This document shows positions 36,675-47,630 of a DNA stretch of 64,000 bases, in pieces. The stretch comes from Parus major. Lineage: Eukaryota > Chordata > Aves > Passeriformes > Paridae. The DNA lies in contig NC_031774.1 in assembly GCF_001522545.3 (NCBI RefSeq), positions 49,753,363 through 49,817,362 of the forward strand. The letters run 5' to 3'. Below the pieces are notes generated by a model. The model searched no databases. It worked only from the letters and a program-made list of their open reading frames with translations, and was not told where the DNA came from. Position numbers and translations under genes: made by a program. Each line of letters begins with the position of its first letter. The stretch's first letter is position 1.

Positions 36675-39600
36675 ATATTTTATATTTTGGACATTAGAGC
36701 ATTTCTCCCTTAAGATAGTAAATCTGGTATAATTAGATACAGCATAATTAAAAATAGATTTCACAGAAATTAATTTGCAAACACAAAGATTCAGGAGCAA
36801 ATTCAGTCCTGTTTTAATTCTCCTGGAGTCATCTGAAATGACCTTAGGGATAAATTTGGCCAGCTTGAATACCCAAGTCTCATTATTACCAGATGAGCTG
36901 TGCACCTACAAAGGGGTAATGGTTCTTTTGGACAAGCGTGATCACATACAGAGATTGGCATGTCCAGGATGGAGGCAATGGATAAAAGTGCCTCTTGGCT
37001 TAGGATTCTCTAGCACTCATCTGCTGGTTTCACTGTTGGTTTTGCTTAGCCAAAAAATTTAGTTTCAGCTTTTCTTCAAAATAACACAAGTAACGCATTC
37101 TCCTTCAGGTCACTGCCGCAGTATAGTAAGCGCTGGGTGGCCCTTGGGAATATGAGCTTTCAGACAGATTAATACAGCTTGACTGAAGAAGGGAAGATGA
37201 CAGACACTACTTAACAGACTCCAAGTTGGGCTCATCCTTGAACTGAATTTTCTTCACAATCTCACAATTCCTCAAATGGAAAAGTCAGTCCTCATATAAT
37301 GAAGTGGAAATACTTTTGCTCTTGGTAATTACTTTTAATTTAGACACTGGACAAAGGGTAAAGATTCACTTTCTGGGTTTTTTTGCTTTTACTGGCATTG
37401 TTTTAAATATTCAAATACACAGACACCAGAACCACAGGTTCAGTGACAATAACTTAAAAAAACACAACAAGCAAATATTTTACAAATATTCTCAAGTTTC
37501 CATGAAAAAAACTGGCAGCTTGTTAAGGTACTGTACGCTTACTCAGTGGATTTGCAATCACCAGAAAAGCCATGGGGCCTTCAGTACACAAGGCCCTTGG
37601 AAAGTTTATCACAGGGAGCATACCACAGCTACTGGGTCATCCTTGACTTTTTGAAACATTGTGTGAATTAGAAATAATGATACTAAAATGATGCACACAT
37701 ATTATACTTGTCTGTGGTTTGCCTATAAAGGACATCACCAAGGACAAGAAAGAAGATAGAAAATTTAACTCTTTGCCCTCTTCCCTCTTGGCCCCCAAAT
37801 TGCCACTGAGTCTGTTGCATGAGGGCACAGAATGTTTTATTTCATTCAGACCATGGGTGTGCTGGGTGTCACTGAGGCAGCAGAGCCCAGGGCACGGGGA
37901 GAGGCAGCTGCCAGGCCCTTCCAGGCTGCAGGAGCCCTGCCCATGCCACTGCCGCAGCGGGGAGCGCGCAGCCCCACAGCGACACACGTGCCACCATCGG
38001 CCTTCGGGGACCCACAACCCACCACTCTCATCTTAGCACTGACAGCCCTGCTGGCATCTGGGGAAGATGTCTGGCATGCAGACACAGGCAGCCAGTGGCA
38101 GAGCCCCAACAACAGCAGAGCCCTGGTGAGATCTGCCGAGGGTAACAGCACAAGGACACGGCCGGGAGCGGCATCTCAGCTGATGGGCCAGGGAGAGCCC
38201 TGGCAGGAGGAGCACAGTGCTGGCCCAGAAACACAGGCAGGATCACAGCTGGAGGGGCAGGCACAGCCAGCACTCAGAGCAGCCCTGCGTGCTGCCCCAG
38301 GTGTGTGCAAAGCCCATTTCTTGCCTTCCCTTGCCCCTGGAGAACAGGGATCTGTCCAAAACCTGGTCAGAAGTGCTGCACTCTGAAAACCTTTTCTGAT
38401 TCACCCACTTCTCCCCCCAAGAGCAGAGTTCCAGCCACCTCTGGCTGCCAAGGATAACAAAGTCAAGAAAGGGATGTAATATTGTGCGCCTAGCTATTGG
38501 AGAAAATCCCACTTTTATCTTAGCAAAACAACTTTCCCTTTCTAATGCTGGCAGAAAGGACTGTCCCCACCTATCTGCGTTGCATAATGTATCTACAGCA
38601 ATGTTTACCTGAGGAAAATATATTGGGAAAACAATTCGTGCCTGGTTTCCAGACTACAAAAGGATGCAGTGCTTGAAATCCATGAAAACAACAACAGCAC
38701 CAGGTATCAGACAGATCCACGGATCACAGTTTGGAAAAGCAGCCTTCCGGGAGGACAACAGATATTAGAGGGCCAGTTCAAAGTGAGCACTGGGGAGATA
38801 GGCAGGACAAGATAGTCGGGCTTTTCCAGCACTGTTAGGTGTGATCCCAGAGTAAGGTTTTTTCCCCTGCCATCACAGCCCCTGAGAGACACCAAACCTG
38901 TCCTTGCAGCACCTGTCTGCACATCAGCCCTGCACCGCCCAGCCCCGCTGCCCTCCGCTTGCCCCAGGACAGCTCCTCACCCCCCTGCATGTCACCCAGG
39001 CTGTCATCTCTTCAGCACCCAGTACTCAGTACAAAGACATCAATATGAAAATACTGGGAGCACTGAGCCCCAGTGGATTGAATCCACCACTCCTTGCTCA
39101 CACAACATGCCCACATAGCAATGGGAAAGTTCATGCCTTGTGTTCCTAAGAGCAGGAATCTTAGCTAATATTGCTGCTCATTAAAAGCAAAAAACAACAA
39201 AGGAACCCAACAAACCAAATCCAAGATTCTTTGCAAGGCTAAAAGGAAAAAAAAAGGTCCTGCAGTCTTGGGAAATGTCTTTCCCAGTGGCTTCTCCTTA
39301 AGGATTTGATTTAGGCTTGTGAGAACTTAACACATTAAAAACTCACCCATAATTTGCATGCCCCAAACAGCAGGGAGATATCATGAGATCTGGTAGTCCT
39401 GAGATTTCTTTCCTTTGGCAAAATATATTCCAGAATTCACTTGAAGAAAAGTTCATACATCATTACAAGTAAATTGTATTCAGCCAGTGAGTGAAGAAAG
39501 GGCACAAGATGACACATTATCCTGTGGTTTTATTATACAAGCTTTGCTCCCTTACCTCATTTGCAAAATTAGGGTTGGTCATAATCCTTCCATCAGTCTT

Positions 39601-40540
39601 TCCTGAAAATTAGCAAGGGCCCAAACCAGATTTTCAAATTAAAAAAAAATCTTCCCACACTTTTAAGAGATGTGAAAACGGATTTGCCAAATATTTCCTT
39701 TGAAGGAGCTTTCTGAAGTACCGGCTTGGCATCTGCATGCTAAAATGCTTCTTTGCAAGTGATTTGGGAGATGCTCTAGTGAATATTCCCCAGAAACACA
39801 CACAGCTCCAGTGATCCCCTATTTCACCCATTCCTCTGAGAGGGAATGAAAGGGCATGTGGGCCAGAAGGTAGACAAAGATTAAAACCTTTAGATTATAT
39901 GCTTTAAAAACAGCATTATTTGAGAGCACCGCTTATTTCTGTGTAAATGCTCAGGCGCGATAAATAAAAGTAAGATGGAGCAAGGACACAGCAGCCTGCA
40001 AAATCCTTGGAGATGGGCACCCCCAGTGCATTCTACCAGCTCATGTTCCCCCTGAGCCTGGCAAAGTCAGGCCAAAGAAGTCCTCCAAGTGAGGTATTGA
40101 AACTCTTTCTGGGCAGGTCTGAGCCACTCGTTGCTGTGCAGGAACCCAAATGGGGTAAGCTGCTGTTTCTGCTTCTGCAGGGAGGACAGGGGCTCTGAGA
40201 AGTCAGAAAGCAAACAGCAGAGCTGTGGAGAGGTGAGGGAGCAGGGCCTGGTGCTAGACTAGAGGAGAGACAGTCCCTGTACCTTGCCTCATGCTGGGGA
40301 CCAGGCACGCCACCCTTCACCCAAACCCGCTGGTGGGTGGCAATCCTCGGAGCCGTGTCCTCCTGGCTCCTAAGGCAACATTCCTTATCTGTAAAGCAGG
40401 AGCATGTTGGCCTTGGAGCTGGCTGTGACAGCAGCACCGAGACAGAGCACAGAGCACAGCCTGAAACACCGTTCTGCAGTGCCCAGGAAAGCCAGCAATG
40501 CCCAAAGAGTGTATAATTCAGCTGGACATGCTGAATGGAA
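36675..40540. other. Unique intronic sequence
   Basis: GC rises at 37,850-38,340, where a 184-codon plus frame stays open (37832-38386) by composition; it has no recognisable domain. Otherwise nothing named. Confidence 0.55.
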
Positions 40541-40545
40541 CACAC

Positions 40546-40690
40546 CTTGCTATCCCCATGTTGCCAATGGGACCCCAGACACAGAGAAGGTAAGTGACTT
40601 GCCTAAGGTCACACCAGAAGTCTGTGGCCAATCCCAGCCCCACGAGGCCCAATCCACTGCCTTAACCACACACCAGCTCCTCTCTTTTAT
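40546..40690 (+). mobile_element. MIR-type CORE-SINE copy
   Basis: The order is TATCCCCATG, a GGGACCCCAGACACAGAGAAGG block, the MIR core TAAGTGACTTGCCTAAGGTC ACAC at 40591-40614, a GTGGCCAATCCCAG block and CTTAACCACACACC. This parallels the mammalian-wide MIR consensus (TTATCCCCATTTTAC..., CAGAGAGGTTAAGTGACTTG, CCAAGGTCACAC, CTTAACCACTAC). CORE-SINEs of this type were active before the amniote radiation, so the copy should be very old in a bird. The core is nevertheless well preserved. Confidence 0.7.
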
Positions 40691-40694
40691 GTGG

Positions 40695-42555
40695 TGCCCA
40701 GGCAGAAACTGAAGAGCTGCTGATGTTTCGCAAGGCAAAGCCACATCCTTGAGTCCTTCCTTGGCACACGTCATGCAGCAGCCAGCAACTTTCAGAGCAG
40801 CGCTGGAGCCTCATGCAGCAACTGGAGATAATGGCTCATATTTCTCCCCTTAGCAAAAAACAGCCCCTTGGCCCCAGCCCCTGCCCTGGCCAATGCCAGG
40901 CTCTCCACCACCTCCTCTCCTTTACCTTCAGTCCGCAAACTGGAAATCCACTGTTGCCATAACACTGTTGCCAAGGAAATACAACAATATGCTTATCAAT
41001 AAAAAGTGCTGGGTGTGCACAGACAAACCAGCTAAATTCGCTGGGCCTGGAGCCACTCCTGTTCTCCAGCTGTCCTAACCCACCTGTGACCTCCTCTGTG
41101 GCTTTAGACATTAGCACATGCACAAGCAGAGACACAGAAAGACTTACTGGCCTGAGGAGCTTCCTCATTCCTTCAATCCAGCACTGCAACCAACTGACCT
41201 GAGAGGCTGCATGGTTTCCAGACCCAACAGAAGCTTCTCTGATCTCACAGACAACCCTGCTATGAGCAGCACGTTGGAGAAAAGGCTTCCCGAGGCCCTT
41301 TCCAGCCTGAGCTACCCTCTGACTGTTGCTGGTCATTTTTCTGACTCCAATTGCTCCTTCACTGGCACAAAATGTTCACTCCCAACAGGCAGCAGCACTG
41401 ATGGGATCTGAGTATCTCAGCTCCCATTCAGCCACCCCCACCAGGGAACAGCTCCTGTTGTTGCTGCAGCTCCACAAACATGTGGATGTCACTATCCACA
41501 CATACAGCTCTTGATCCTGCAAGAAATGATAGAACTTGGTACAGAAAAGTAAGAGCCAGATTTTGTAAACCCTTGTCAAGAGACAGAAGCCTGAGTAATT
41601 CATAGACATGAGGCAGGGTACAGCTGACCCAGAGGTAGGGAACAAAGGCCAGAACTTTGGTGTTAACACCAGGGTTAACCAAATCAGGTTCCTGGAAATC
41701 CACCACTGAGGATTTCCCAGACAGCAAAGGAGGAGGATTCCCAAATCCACAGGAAATTGGAAATTCCAGTATTGAATAAAGAAATACTAAAAACTGAAGT
41801 AATGATAAAAGAAATTTGAATGTTTGAATAAAAATTTCTTAAAAACCTACACACATATAATCAGGCCAGTAAAAAATTTTGTTCCAGTGTTATAATCTAA
41901 AACAAAAAAATGAAAATATGTTTCTAAAGCTCCTTCCTCGCTCCAGAATAATCTCCAAGAGACTCTAGTATTTGGGCAGGAAAAAGTCTCACCAGCAGTG
42001 CTTATCGTACTCTGAACTTTTCCCACCTACTGCTCTCTTTTCTTTTAAGGCTTGGATGTTTTAAGAGACCTTACCTGGACACCTAGGGGTTTTCCCCATA
42101 TTTTTGTTAAACAAAATTGAAAACCAAGCTGAGTCCTCACATTCTTCCAAACAAGTTCACACACTACTTCAAAATCAGAAAGAGGAAATAACCTAACCTG
42201 AGAAACAGGCTGAGATTTATTTTATTTTAATTATTAAAAATGACAATGTTAATTTCAGGGCCTTCAATAATTCAGCTCAATTACCCAGGAGACAAAACTG
42301 TCAGACCAAACCCTGTAAAATATCTGTAAACAAAAAACCTATCAGTAGCAGGCAGAATGAATCTATTACCCTCTCCCCCAGTCAAAAACCACGCTGCCAG
42401 GCGCTGGCATGGCTTCAGGTAATAAAAGTGATGCTGAACGTTTCAGGAGGGAACAATGCTCCATGTGCAGTTAGAAGCAGGTGGCAGCATCCTTTCTTCC
42501 ACTCGGCTGGGGTTTTTTAAAGCCGTAGCCCTTCATCCCCTCCAAATCCTTTTGT
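40695..42555. other. Unique intronic sequence
   Basis: Nothing recognised apart from an AT-rich stretch at 41,760-42,260. Confidence 0.55.
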
Positions 42556-42559
42556 TCGG

Positions 42560-42970
42560 CAAACGAGGCGCCCTGCACAGATGGCACTGACCTGTGAGAC
42601 AAACTGTTCCGATAGCTGCTCACCCTGGCCGGGAGCAGAGCGCACAGGGAGCGAGGCACACACCGCCCTGCCGGGGCACCCGCCGTGCAGGGCAAGGGAC
42701 AGGTGGGGGGAAAAGCATCGTGCCCTGAAAGAAAAGCTAAGGTACCAAAAAGAGTTGAAATGGTCGTGACAGCAACACACCCGGCGTTTTTGCCCTGCCT
42801 CGCACGGAAACCTCTCCAGCACAAAGGAGCGCATCCTGGTATTTATACAAACCAGCGCCTCCCTCCGCGCCAATCGCAGCCCCGCGTCCACCCGCCTTCC
42901 CTGCCTGCTTCTCCCGTTCCCAATGAAAATGGACCCCTCCGCTGCATCTATCTCTTTCTTCTCCCAAGCA
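42560..42970. promoter_or_regulatory. CpG-rich patch inside the inferred intron
   Basis: CpG is markedly enriched (CGAGGCGCC, GGCCGGGAGCAGAGCGCACAG, GCCGGGGCACCCGCCGTG, TCCGCGCCAATCGCAGCCCCGCG), while flanks are CpG-poor. Such isolated patches in birds are often promoters or enhancers. Long frames on both strands are composition effects; several begin at non-ATG codons and none is recognisable. Confidence 0.55.
42810..42880 (-). promoter_or_regulatory. Candidate minus-strand core promoter (inverted CCAAT + TATA)
   Basis: On the minus strand a GCGATTGGCGCG sequence (inverted CCAAT box, CCAAT at 42870-42874 on plus) is followed after about 22 bp by TATAAATA (42847-42840). A start would be expected near 42816. 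A usable donor, GGCCAGG|GTGAGC, lies at 42623-42622, so a first exon of roughly 190 bp is conceivable. Spacing between the boxes is shorter than typical. Whether anything is transcribed is unknown. Confidence 0.35.
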
Positions 42971-43359
42971 TATTTCGTGGGGGAGGGGAAATAGGTAGGA
43001 GCGCCTGGGGACAGGACCCCAAAGAAATCTGTGTCAGTTTCTTGTCACCAGACCATTTCTCAGAAAAATAAATGCCAGGTTAAATTCCATAAGCCACCGT
43101 AACCACCAGAAATGAGGGTTCCTGCGAACAGAAATACCACCACAAAGGTCGCATCGGTAGCAAGTGTGACCTGTGCTTGGAGCCAGGCAGAGCCCTGCCC
43201 TTCTGCTTTGCTGCTCCTGCATCTGGAGGAGGTGGACATCAGATGCTGCATCTCCATTTAGAAACAAAAAAGAAAATCTCTGCCTTTTATTGAAAGTACT
43301 GTTGTGGAATTTGGTAAATGGATAACATGTTCAGTATCTACAAGCATGACTATAAACAC

Positions 43360-43391
43360 AAAAAAAAAAAAAGAAAAAAAAGAAAGGAAAA
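43360..43391 (+). repeat. A-rich tract
   Basis: A12GA8GAAAGG-type simple sequence. Confidence 0.9.
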
Positions 43392-43731
43392 GCCTACGGC
43401 AAGACTAATACTAATACCCAGTCATGTCACTCTCAATTAAGTTCATATCTAATGAGCCCATTTTCTCCTTGCACTGTCCACTGATGCTGTAAGCAATGTC
43501 CAATGAAAAGCATAAAATGCCGCTTCTGGAGAGCAATGATCTGTACTGGTAAATTTTGAACCGACCAATTATGAACATTATTTTTAATGGAACGAGCAGG
43601 GTTTCTACCAACTATAGTCATCAATGCCAGAAAATGTCTGTGTCCACAAAATGTCCAGACTTCTCTCACACTTCCCTCAGACTGCAGCCACTATTGCTAT
43701 TATTTGATTTCTTACTACTATTATCTCTGTA

Positions 43732-43768
43732 AATATATATATACATATATAACATATATATATATATA
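43732..43768. repeat. (TA)n microsatellite, interrupted
   Basis: Alternating AT broken by C at two places, about 37 bp. Confidence 0.9.
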
Positions 43769-46700
43769 GTGTAATGAAATCTCCTGTGCACCCTAGCTGT
43801 AAACCACTCTCACTCAGCATTGCATTTGCATTAGGAATGTCTATTTACCAGGAACAGCAACTGTTTCTCTAGATTATACAAAATCTGAAACTCAGTGAAA
43901 TCTATCCAAGAAGCACCCTTCACTATTACATATAATGTAATTTAACTGGGTTGCCCTAAAATCAACTTTGTAGCACTGATACATGGAAAATCTTACATCA
44001 TCCCCCAAAAGTGCTTATCTGCTGCCTGCAGAAGGTGTGGCAGGGAGAACCAAGAGCAATGCTGGGCAGATCTCAAGCCAGTAGAGCAGGATAGTGCTGA
44101 GGCCAAGTGAACAAGTCCTGACACACAGCAATCCCTGGAGGAGGTTACGTTATGCCCGGATCCTCCGCTACAGCCTTCATTCCCACAGGCATCCATCCAT
44201 CCCTGGGTTGCACTCCATGACAAGGCACAGGCACACCCTCCAAATCATTTTAATGAAAACTGGTTGAAGGGAGAAAGTTAACCTGCTCCCCCCTCCCCCC
44301 AATCTAGTTCACTTTATAAAATTAATCTTTGCATTGACTGTATTTGTGTAATCCATATTAGCCTGCATGGCTGGAGGCTCATAGAGGTCATGTGGTGCTC
44401 TGAAGTACATGGAAGGGCAGCTGCTTTGCTCCAGAACAGAAGAGACTCTCCTCATCATGATGCCCTCAACTCATTACTCTCCTTCCATCCTCTTTTCCTG
44501 GGAAGAGATCACTTAATCCCAATGCTCATACAGTGCATGGTTGATTGATTCTCATCCCCTCCCAGCGAGCTCTGGAGCATACAACCATGTCTAAGAAACT
44601 CTCTACATCAATTCTGAGATGAGAAGACACAGAAATAAGCAGGACCAGCTCTCCATATGGATGTGGTATTGGTCTACTCTTCTCAGCCAGGGAGAGCACA
44701 CTAACAGAGGAGGGTTAAACCCAAAATACAGATCAAAAGCCATTTTAGCCAGTGAGAGACATACTCAGGTAGGCACAAAAACAACCTGAGAGTGAGTTTT
44801 GAACCCAGGCACAGGCCTGTCCTTTCCAAATGTATCAACAGTTGTGCTTACACTGTCAGCCCAGCTTGCCCCACAGCTTTGGTCTGCCTTCATCCAGCAC
44901 TTCATTAGTAACATCTCATCTTCTGTCCAAACCAAACAAACAAACAATTGAAGGCCAAAACAGTGATCCCAGTGGGATGCTGGATAAACTAGGAAGACTG
45001 TGTCTATCTTCCATCCCCCTTCCCTTGTACTGCCAGAATTTCCTTACTGCTTTCTCCCTGTTTCAGGTAACAGGTGTTTCAAGGAGGGGCAGTGAAAGAG
45101 CAGAGAAAGAAACACGCACTAAAGTACAGTCCATTTCTCAAAGATTTAAGCACACAGGTTGAATTCTCCATGAAGGTTTCCCTTAAAACCTCTAATAAGA
45201 AAAAAAAAGTTTCCCCTAGACTGGACCTGTACTTGCAAGAAAATAAAATCTCTCCCTTGGGGTGGGAGAAGGGGGAGAAATGCTCTGAGCCAGTTCAACC
45301 TCAAAGAAACAATGCTGTTGTTTTAAAATTACCCATCTTTCTGAAGTCAGCCAGCCAGAAGTGATTCTTTCCAAACCTATCTGCTTTGTTTTTTTCTCAC
45401 TGCTTTAGCATAGTTTTACAGGAGAGGGAGGACGTAAAGAAAAGCCAGTATGTTCAGGAGGTATTTGTGTCCTACATGACCCTCACCCCCATATTCACAC
45501 ACTGCAATCTGATATAATCATTTTATTACTGCTTTAGCTCTGCTAAATCAAATTTACCCACCAGGCCATAAATCTTGCTGTGTATAGCAGCAGAGCCCTT
45601 GTTTCAAGCTCCGAGAGATGCCTCACCGAGTGCCGAGTGTCCCAGGCGGGTTACTGTTTAACCTGCAGAGTGGCAGTGGAACAAACGGCATGTCAGCGTG
45701 TGCAGCTCCAAATGGCAACACTGCAGACCATCGAGACCCAAATGTTTTGCAAATACAGAGGAAGAAAAAGAAAAATATTTGTATTCAGCAGCTCCACCAA
45801 GTCTCTATAAACACTCCAAGGTCGAATCCACATGTGGACTGCTGAATGATCAATCATGTGTTATGAAATTCTCCCTCCAAAACCCTCAAGTTTTAAGAGT
45901 GTCTGGCAGAGACAAAAGACCTGGTAGGAAATCAAATCTGTTTCACAGGGTAATTATCTTCCATCTTTTACAACTGTTGCCAGAACTGGAACAAAAAAAA
46001 GGGAAATTAGGATTATCATCTCCAAATGCTGCAAGAAGAGCCCTGTGTCCTCTTGCACCATCACTGTGCCTGGCAGCCTCGCAAGGCTGAGCTCTTGCAC
46101 AACTCCAGGGCTGGCACTCAGCCCACTGGTTCAGGGAGGGGAAAGCACAGAAGCAGCACCCATCAACAAGGAGAGAGAAAAATGCACAGGGGTGTGATCC
46201 TAAACTCTGGGAAAAAGGCTGGAGGGCTCCTTTAGTCATTCCTTTGCCACAGGTAATGCCAGTTGGGACATGGGCTTGATGCCCGCTTTGGGCAAGCAGC
46301 TTGGCAGCAAGGTACCTGCTGGCCATGTTTTGGGAGCTTGCTTTGTTTTATCCCTTAGTCCAAGCGTGAATGTTGGAGTTGGCTTGACTTTGAAGCTGGA
46401 ATTCCTGGACTAGGACAAGCAGACTGGTGGCAAGGAAGGAGAGACTGTAAAGCAACCAGTTCTGCCACTGAAGAAAATATGCTGGGTAGCTGGACCCTTT
46501 CCTGTGAGGTCTATTTTGACCCCAAGCATAAACTGTGATTCCAAGGCAGAGGAGGTCCCTCAGCCCCGGTCACAGTAAGGAAATAAGGATGATCCCTTGG
46601 TTTGACTTCATTGCACGAGGTATTCCCCCTGCCCCCACTCCAACAGTTTCTTATGAAATCAGCTGAAGCACTAGGAGCAAGGAAAAAAAATTAATTCCTA

Positions 46701-47254
46701 AAGCAACGGCAACCTGCCAAGTTTTTAAAGAGGCAAATCTTGAGTGGCTCTCTGGAAACTCAGGTAGCTCGCTGCATGAGGCAGGGGGAGAAGCTAAGTG
46801 CTCCACTCCCTTCCCTCAGCCTCTTCTTTTTCATGTATTTCTGCTTGATACAGAAGCTAGTGACAATCAGAATGGAAGTTGGGACTACAAAAGCCAGGAC
46901 CTGCTGATGGATACTTCTGAGACCCAGTAGCCCTGCCAAGAAACTCAGCCCAGGCTGCAAACTCTGCTGGAGCTCCAACAACCCCTTTGGGCATGTGGGA
47001 ACCTCAAAGGCACCAGCCCCTGTGCCAAGGTGGTTTCTCCCTCTCTGAGGGCAGGCCATGAGGCATGTGTGCTGGAAGGATGCCCTTATCAAGGCACTTT
47101 TTCCTCCCAGAGATGGGCACACTGAGCTCCTGGTGACCAGCAGTCGGCCTGTACCAGCTCCTCCCTCTCCTCACACAGCCAGCTGGTTTGGGGCAGAACG
47201 CTTCAAAAAACGAAGCACATTGATTTGACAGTCCACTGGGGAGCAAGACTTCTC

Positions 47255-47630
47255 TGCAGCCTAGAAAACATGACCTACAAAGAATGACTGAAGGAACTAG
47301 GTTGTTTAGTCTAGTGAAGACTGAGAATAGACACGATAACTATATCTGAAATACATGACAAGTAGGTGGAAAGAATAACCTGTTCTCCTTTCCCACAGCA
47401 GACTGGACATGGCAAAACCAGACCTAAACTGTGGTGATAAAGATTTAGGTTAGAGGTTAAAAAAAGCTTTCCAGTTGGGAATGACAGTGCCACACTGGAA
47501 GACACTGCCTGCTGAGGTTATGGAATTGCCATCTGTGGAGGTTTTAAGACCAGGCTATAAAAACACCTATTTAGATACAAGGTGGTCTTGCCTTAGGGTG
47601 AAGAGATGAGCTAAACGACCCCTGAAAAAC
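47255..47630 (+). mobile_element. Old CR1 LINE fragment
   Basis: CR1-type blocks occur in sense order: GAACTAGGTTGTTTAGTCTAG with GAAGACTGAGAATAGACAC, a TTAGGTTAGAGGTTAAAAAAAG block, CTGCCTGCTGAGGTTATGG, CCATCTGTGGAGGTTTTAAG, and AAGACCAGGCTATAAAAACACC. The tail is degraded (GAGATGAGCTAAACGACCCC). Boundaries are approximate. Confidence 0.75.

Larger units (their letters stand above)
42975..47250. other. Unique intronic sequence
   Basis: Contains A-rich and TA simple repeats. The 45,600-45,850 stretch carries more CpG than its surroundings and could be regulatory. No exon recognised. Confidence 0.5.

Noticed and set aside
37832..38386. 184-codon plus-strand frame rich in Ala, Gly, Pro, Gln
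   Set aside because: The composition follows a GC-rich patch; overlapping frames are open on both strands, which points to low stop density rather than coding.
42471..42891. 117- and 124-codon minus frames downstream of the possible promoter
   Set aside because: Their apparent starts are not ATG and the peptides are not recognisable; the region is better treated as possible untranslated exon or regulatory DNA.
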